Source: Chitinophaga sp. E66 (GTDB lineage: Bacteria > Bacteroidota > Bacteroidia > Chitinophagales > Chitinophagaceae). From it: a DNA stretch of 64,000 nt. The translations under genes and the position numbers were made by a program. Of this stretch, positions 60,870 through 64,000 are shown one piece after another. Under the pieces are notes generated by a model. It made no database searches, had not been told where the DNA came from, and worked only from the letters and a program-made list of their open reading frames with translations. Numbering within the stretch: the stretch's first letter is position 1; each line of letters opens with the position of its first letter. The stretch covers positions 2,852,001 through 2,916,000 of the forward strand of contig CP079103.1 of the NCBI GenBank assembly GCA_019285755.1, read 5' to 3'.

Positions 60870-62527
60870 TTATTCCCATCCCGGGTTCTGCGGCAGCAGG
60901 TTCGGGTTACGCTGCGCCTGTAACAGGGGCACGGGGAAGCGGTAATGCTTTGGCTCCACGAACTGGCGGCCGGACATTACGATGATATAGCCTTCCGCGT
61001 TCGTTTTGAAGTTGGCCACATGCGCGGGCACCATGGCGAGGGACTTTTTCATCCCCAGCACGTCCTGCGCCAGTTTGGCGCCTTCCTTCCAGCGAACCAT
61101 ATCGTACCAGCGGCCGCCTTCGCGCGCCAGTTCGATGCGGCGCTCACGGCGGATCTCCGTGCGCATGTCCAGCCCATTGGCCGCCACATGGGCAAATGTC
61201 AGTGGCATCATGCCCACGCGCTCGCGGATTTTGTTGATGGACAGATCCAGGTCTGCCTGGGTGAGCTTGCCCTGCTCGAAGCGCGCTTCCGCCCAGGTGA
61301 GCAGCACTTCCGCATAGCGGAGCACATGGATATCGTTGGCATCACGGCTTACGGCAGCAACTGCCGGGATCTCCACATACTTGGTATAATAGTACCCGGT
61401 GATGGTTACGCAGCCCTGCTTGTCTGCGAGGAACTTAGGTGCGGTGAAGGTGGTCTGGTCGGTATTGTTCGGATTACCATCCCTGCGTCCTCCCCATTTG
61501 CCACCGGGCGCCAGGATCGTCATCTTCATGCGGGGGTCGCGGTTTTCGAAGATGTTGGCATAGGTATCTTCTTTATACAGTGGCGACTGAGTGATAGGGA
61601 GACCATCGGAGCAGAGGTACGCATCCACCAGCGATTTGGTGGGGTTGTACCGGCTCGCCTGATCTGGCACCTGCGATTCGCGGCTGAGGTTGTGCATGCT
61701 GTTATCCAGCAGGTTGATGCGCGCGATGATGGTTTCTTTGTTCGCACCGAGGGCCAGTTTGCCTTTCCAGGTGAAGAAATTGTAATAATCTTCAGCCGGT
61801 TTGCCGGTGGAATAGAGTTGATACACGTTCATGTCCATCACACGCTTGGCGGCGTCTTCCGCCACGTCGAAGCGGTCGTCATAAAGGGCCATGCGGGCTT
61901 TGAGGGCCAGTGCCCCTCCGCGGCTGATACGGCCGAGCTTAGCGCCCGTCATGATCGCGGGCTGCATGAGGCCGGCGGCTTCTTCCAGTTCGGAAAGAAT
62001 GAAGTCCACCACCTGCTTCTTAGGGTTCCGGGGCCGTACAGTTCATCGATGTTCAGGGGCTCGGTGATGAGCGGCAGGTCGCCGAAATACATCACCAGGT
62101 TCATGTACATATAGGCACGGATCACCTTCGCCTCCCCTACCATCTGATTCAGGTTAGCTTCGGGAACGCCTTTGGCGCGGGTGTAGTTCTTCAGGAACAC
62201 GTTACAATCGCGCACGCCGGAGTATTGGGATACCCATTCGTTGTTCACGGCTGCCAGGTCGGTATCGAAGTTGCCGCTGCTGAAGATGCGATAAGTATCG
62301 CCGGTAGAGGAGTTGATGGAGTTATCTCCCATCTGGTCCATCGCTACGGTGTTTACGTTCTTCACGTTGGCATAGAGGGCATTGAGCGCAAGCTGCAACT
62401 GCTCTTCGTTCTGCCAGAACGTTTCGTCGGAGATCGCGTCCTGCGGGGCGCGGTTCAGGAAGTCCTTGCGGCAACCGGTAGCCGTAATAAGCAGGATGGC
62501 GGATATGCTGAGAAAAATCCTTTTCAT
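60870..62527 (-). CDS. susD: SusD/RagB-family lipoprotein of pair D (frameshifted)
   Basis: About 553 residues. Lipoprotein signal MKRIFLSISAILLITATGC (Cys19). SusD motifs: NEEQLQLALNALYANVKNVN, AKVIRAYMYMNLVMYFGDLP, SRGGALALKARMALYDDRFD, HVLRYAEVLLTWAEARFEQG, RRERRIELAREGGRWYDMVR and the end LPQNPGWE. One frame step near 62025 has the sign of one lost base. Its start codon lies 2 bases after the SusC stop codon, and the EEP gene follows. Confidence 0.9.
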
Positions 62528-62529
62528 GA

Positions 62530-64000
62530 TTATTTAAAATTGACATTTAAACCAAATACGAACGTTTTCACCTGCGGATAATAGCCGCCCAGTGTGAGGG
62601 GCGTTTCAGGATCGTAGCCGTAGAAGAAGTCGGTTTTCGTGAGCAGGTTGTCTGCAGAGAAGTAAAGGCGTACTTTTTCCGCACGGAAGCGCTGCGTCAG
62701 GTGTTTGGGAAGCGTATATCCTACCTGCACGTTTTTGAGGCGCAAATATGCCGCGTTCTCGAGCCAGAAAGTAGACAGCTGCTGGTTGTAAGAGTAACCG
62801 TATGCCAGGCGGGGGTACGTGGCGTCGGGGTTCTCCGGCGTCCAGCGGTCGAGGTGAATCTCCTGCGGGTTGGAGCTTTCGTTGATGAAAGCGTGGCGCG
62901 CCGCGCCGGAGATGAAACCGTCCGCCTTGCCTACGCCCTGGAGGAAGAAGCTGAAATCGATCCCTTTATAACCTACGTTGCCTTTAAAGCCATAGGTATA
63001 ACGGGGAATGGAGTTCCCGATCACTTCGCGGTCGTCTGCCGGGGTGATCTTGCCATCGCCGTTCAGGTCTTTATACATCATATCGCCCGGTTGCATGGGG
63101 AAACTTTCGTTGTAAGGGAACAACGGGGTATAGACTCCGTTCTCGTTCTTATAGTCTGATACCTGAGAAATGCGCTCCGCCACATAACCATAGTAGGCAT
63201 CGATCGGGTAACCCACCATACGGATGCGTTCTCCGGGCGTACTGGGCGCGTCGCCGAGGCTCACCACCTTGTTGCGCACATCGGAGAGGTTAAAGCTGGC
63301 GCCGTAGCTCCATTCGCTGATACGGTCCTGCCATCCGGCCATCAGTTCCCAACCTTTGTTTTGCACTTTACCGGCGTTCTGCGCGGGATATGCGCTGCGG
63401 AGACCGAGCACATCGGGCAGGGGCACTTTCAGGAGGATGTCGTTGGTATTGTTAATGAAGTAATCCGCGGTGACGGTCAGTCGGCTGTTCAGCATCGCCA
63501 GATCCAGGCCGATATCTTGTTTTACGACAGATTCCCAGGTGAGCAGTTCGTTTGGAACGCCCGTCTGGCGGTAACCTACGGTGATCACGTTGCCGATGGG
63601 CATGGTAGCCACGGAGTTGATGGAAGACAGGTAGGCGAAGTCGTCGCCCACTTTATCATTCCCTGCGTACCATAAGACACGCGCACTTTACCAAAATTAA
63701 TCACGCTTTTCAGGGGCTCGAAGAAAGCTTCGTTGGAGAACACCCAGCCGGCGGACCCTGAGAAGAACCAGTTCCAGCGAACGGGACCTGCGAAACGGGT
63801 GGAGCCGTCGTAACGGAAGTTACCTTCCAGGAGATACTTGTCGTTATAGGAGTAGTTCAACCGTCCAAAGAGGGACTGCAGCGCATTCTGACCGGCATCG
63901 GAGTTATTGAGCTGGTTGAGCGTGCCCAGGTTAATGGAACCGATCTCCTGGGTAGGCAGGTTTGTGCGGGTAGCGCTGAAGTTACGGTTTACGTTCTCTT
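62530..64000 (-). CDS. susC: SusC/RagA TonB-dependent transporter of pair D (partial, frameshifted)
   Basis: C-terminal 490 or so residues; the 5' part lies beyond the window. Barrel motifs typical of SusC: NYSYNDKYLLEGNFRYDGST, FFSGSAGWVFSNEAFFEPLK, ELLTWESVVKQDIGLDLAML, TVTADYFINNTNDILLKVPL, NSIPRYTYGFKGNVGYKGID, DRWTPENPDATYPRLAYGYS, YLRLKNVQVGYTLPKHLTQR and the end VKTFVFGLNVNFK. One frame step near 63660. Whether it has an STN domain cannot be seen here. It works with the SusD at 60870 and, by operon, with the EEP protein. Confidence 0.92.

Overview
The window looks like a chromosomal segment of a high-G+C Bacteroidota species, most likely of the Chitinophaga/Chitinophagaceae group. The evidence is four SusC/SusD pairs, an ECF sigma/FecR/STN-SusC relay, LuxR- and LytTR-type two-component systems, a permease fused to an M1 peptidase, MKK-type lipoprotein signals and mostly absent Shine-Dalgarno sequences. 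About 46 protein genes are supported. No tRNA, rRNA, CRISPR array, complete insertion sequence or prophage was seen.

Layout. 1-3.8 kb: end of gyrA, a TPR protein, a KGG-motif stress protein, a quinone-oxidoreductase-like MDR protein and an MmcQ/YjbR protein. 4.2-7.0 kb: tight operon of an unknown anchored protein, an unknown polytopic membrane protein, a NarL-type sensor kinase and its LuxR-type response regulator. 7.2-7.7 kb: DUF1842-like orphan. 8.4-17.9 kb: polysaccharide utilization locus (PUL) A with sigma, FecR, SusC (STN domain), SusD, SusE and a GH76 mannanase. 18.2-20.4 kb: small accessory genes, including an AT-rich orphan barstar. 20.6-25.3 kb: fatty-acid desaturase, an orphan family-5 solute-binding lipoprotein, an M1 peptidase and a small lipoprotein. 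25.4-33.3 kb: SusCD pair B, a NamZ-type muramidase and an unknown exported protein. 33.5-45.8 kb: PUL C with a divergent GH92, SusC, SusD, DUF3823 and a GH71/99-like hydrolase, facing a membrane-anchored kelch/winged-helix regulator. 46.3-52.9 kb: LytS/LytTR pair divergent from an ABC ATPase and a permease-M1 fusion. 53.2-57.8 kb: leuC-leuD-leuA/cimA-like-leuB. 57.9-59.8 kb: TPR hybrid-architecture sensor kinase. 60.0-64.0 kb: SusCD pair D with an endonuclease/exonuclease/phosphatase (EEP) protein, truncated by the window end.

Theme. GH76, GH92, GH99-like and EEP proteins next to SusCD pairs are the repertoire known from alpha-mannan (fungal or yeast mannan) utilization loci of Bacteroidetes. 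I infer that the organism harvests fungal wall mannan, and NamZ fits added turnover of peptidoglycan. The two regulated loci use different switches: an STN/FecR/sigma relay for PUL A and, by position, the tethered kelch/wHTH protein for PUL C.

Quality caveat. About 30 of 46 genes are interrupted, nearly always by shifts with the sign of a single lost base, often inside short homopolymers, and housekeeping genes such as leuB are hit too. This is best explained by uncorrected deletion errors in the sequence. I therefore annotate such genes over their full reconstructed span as CDS and state the shifts; they should not be read as real pseudogenes.
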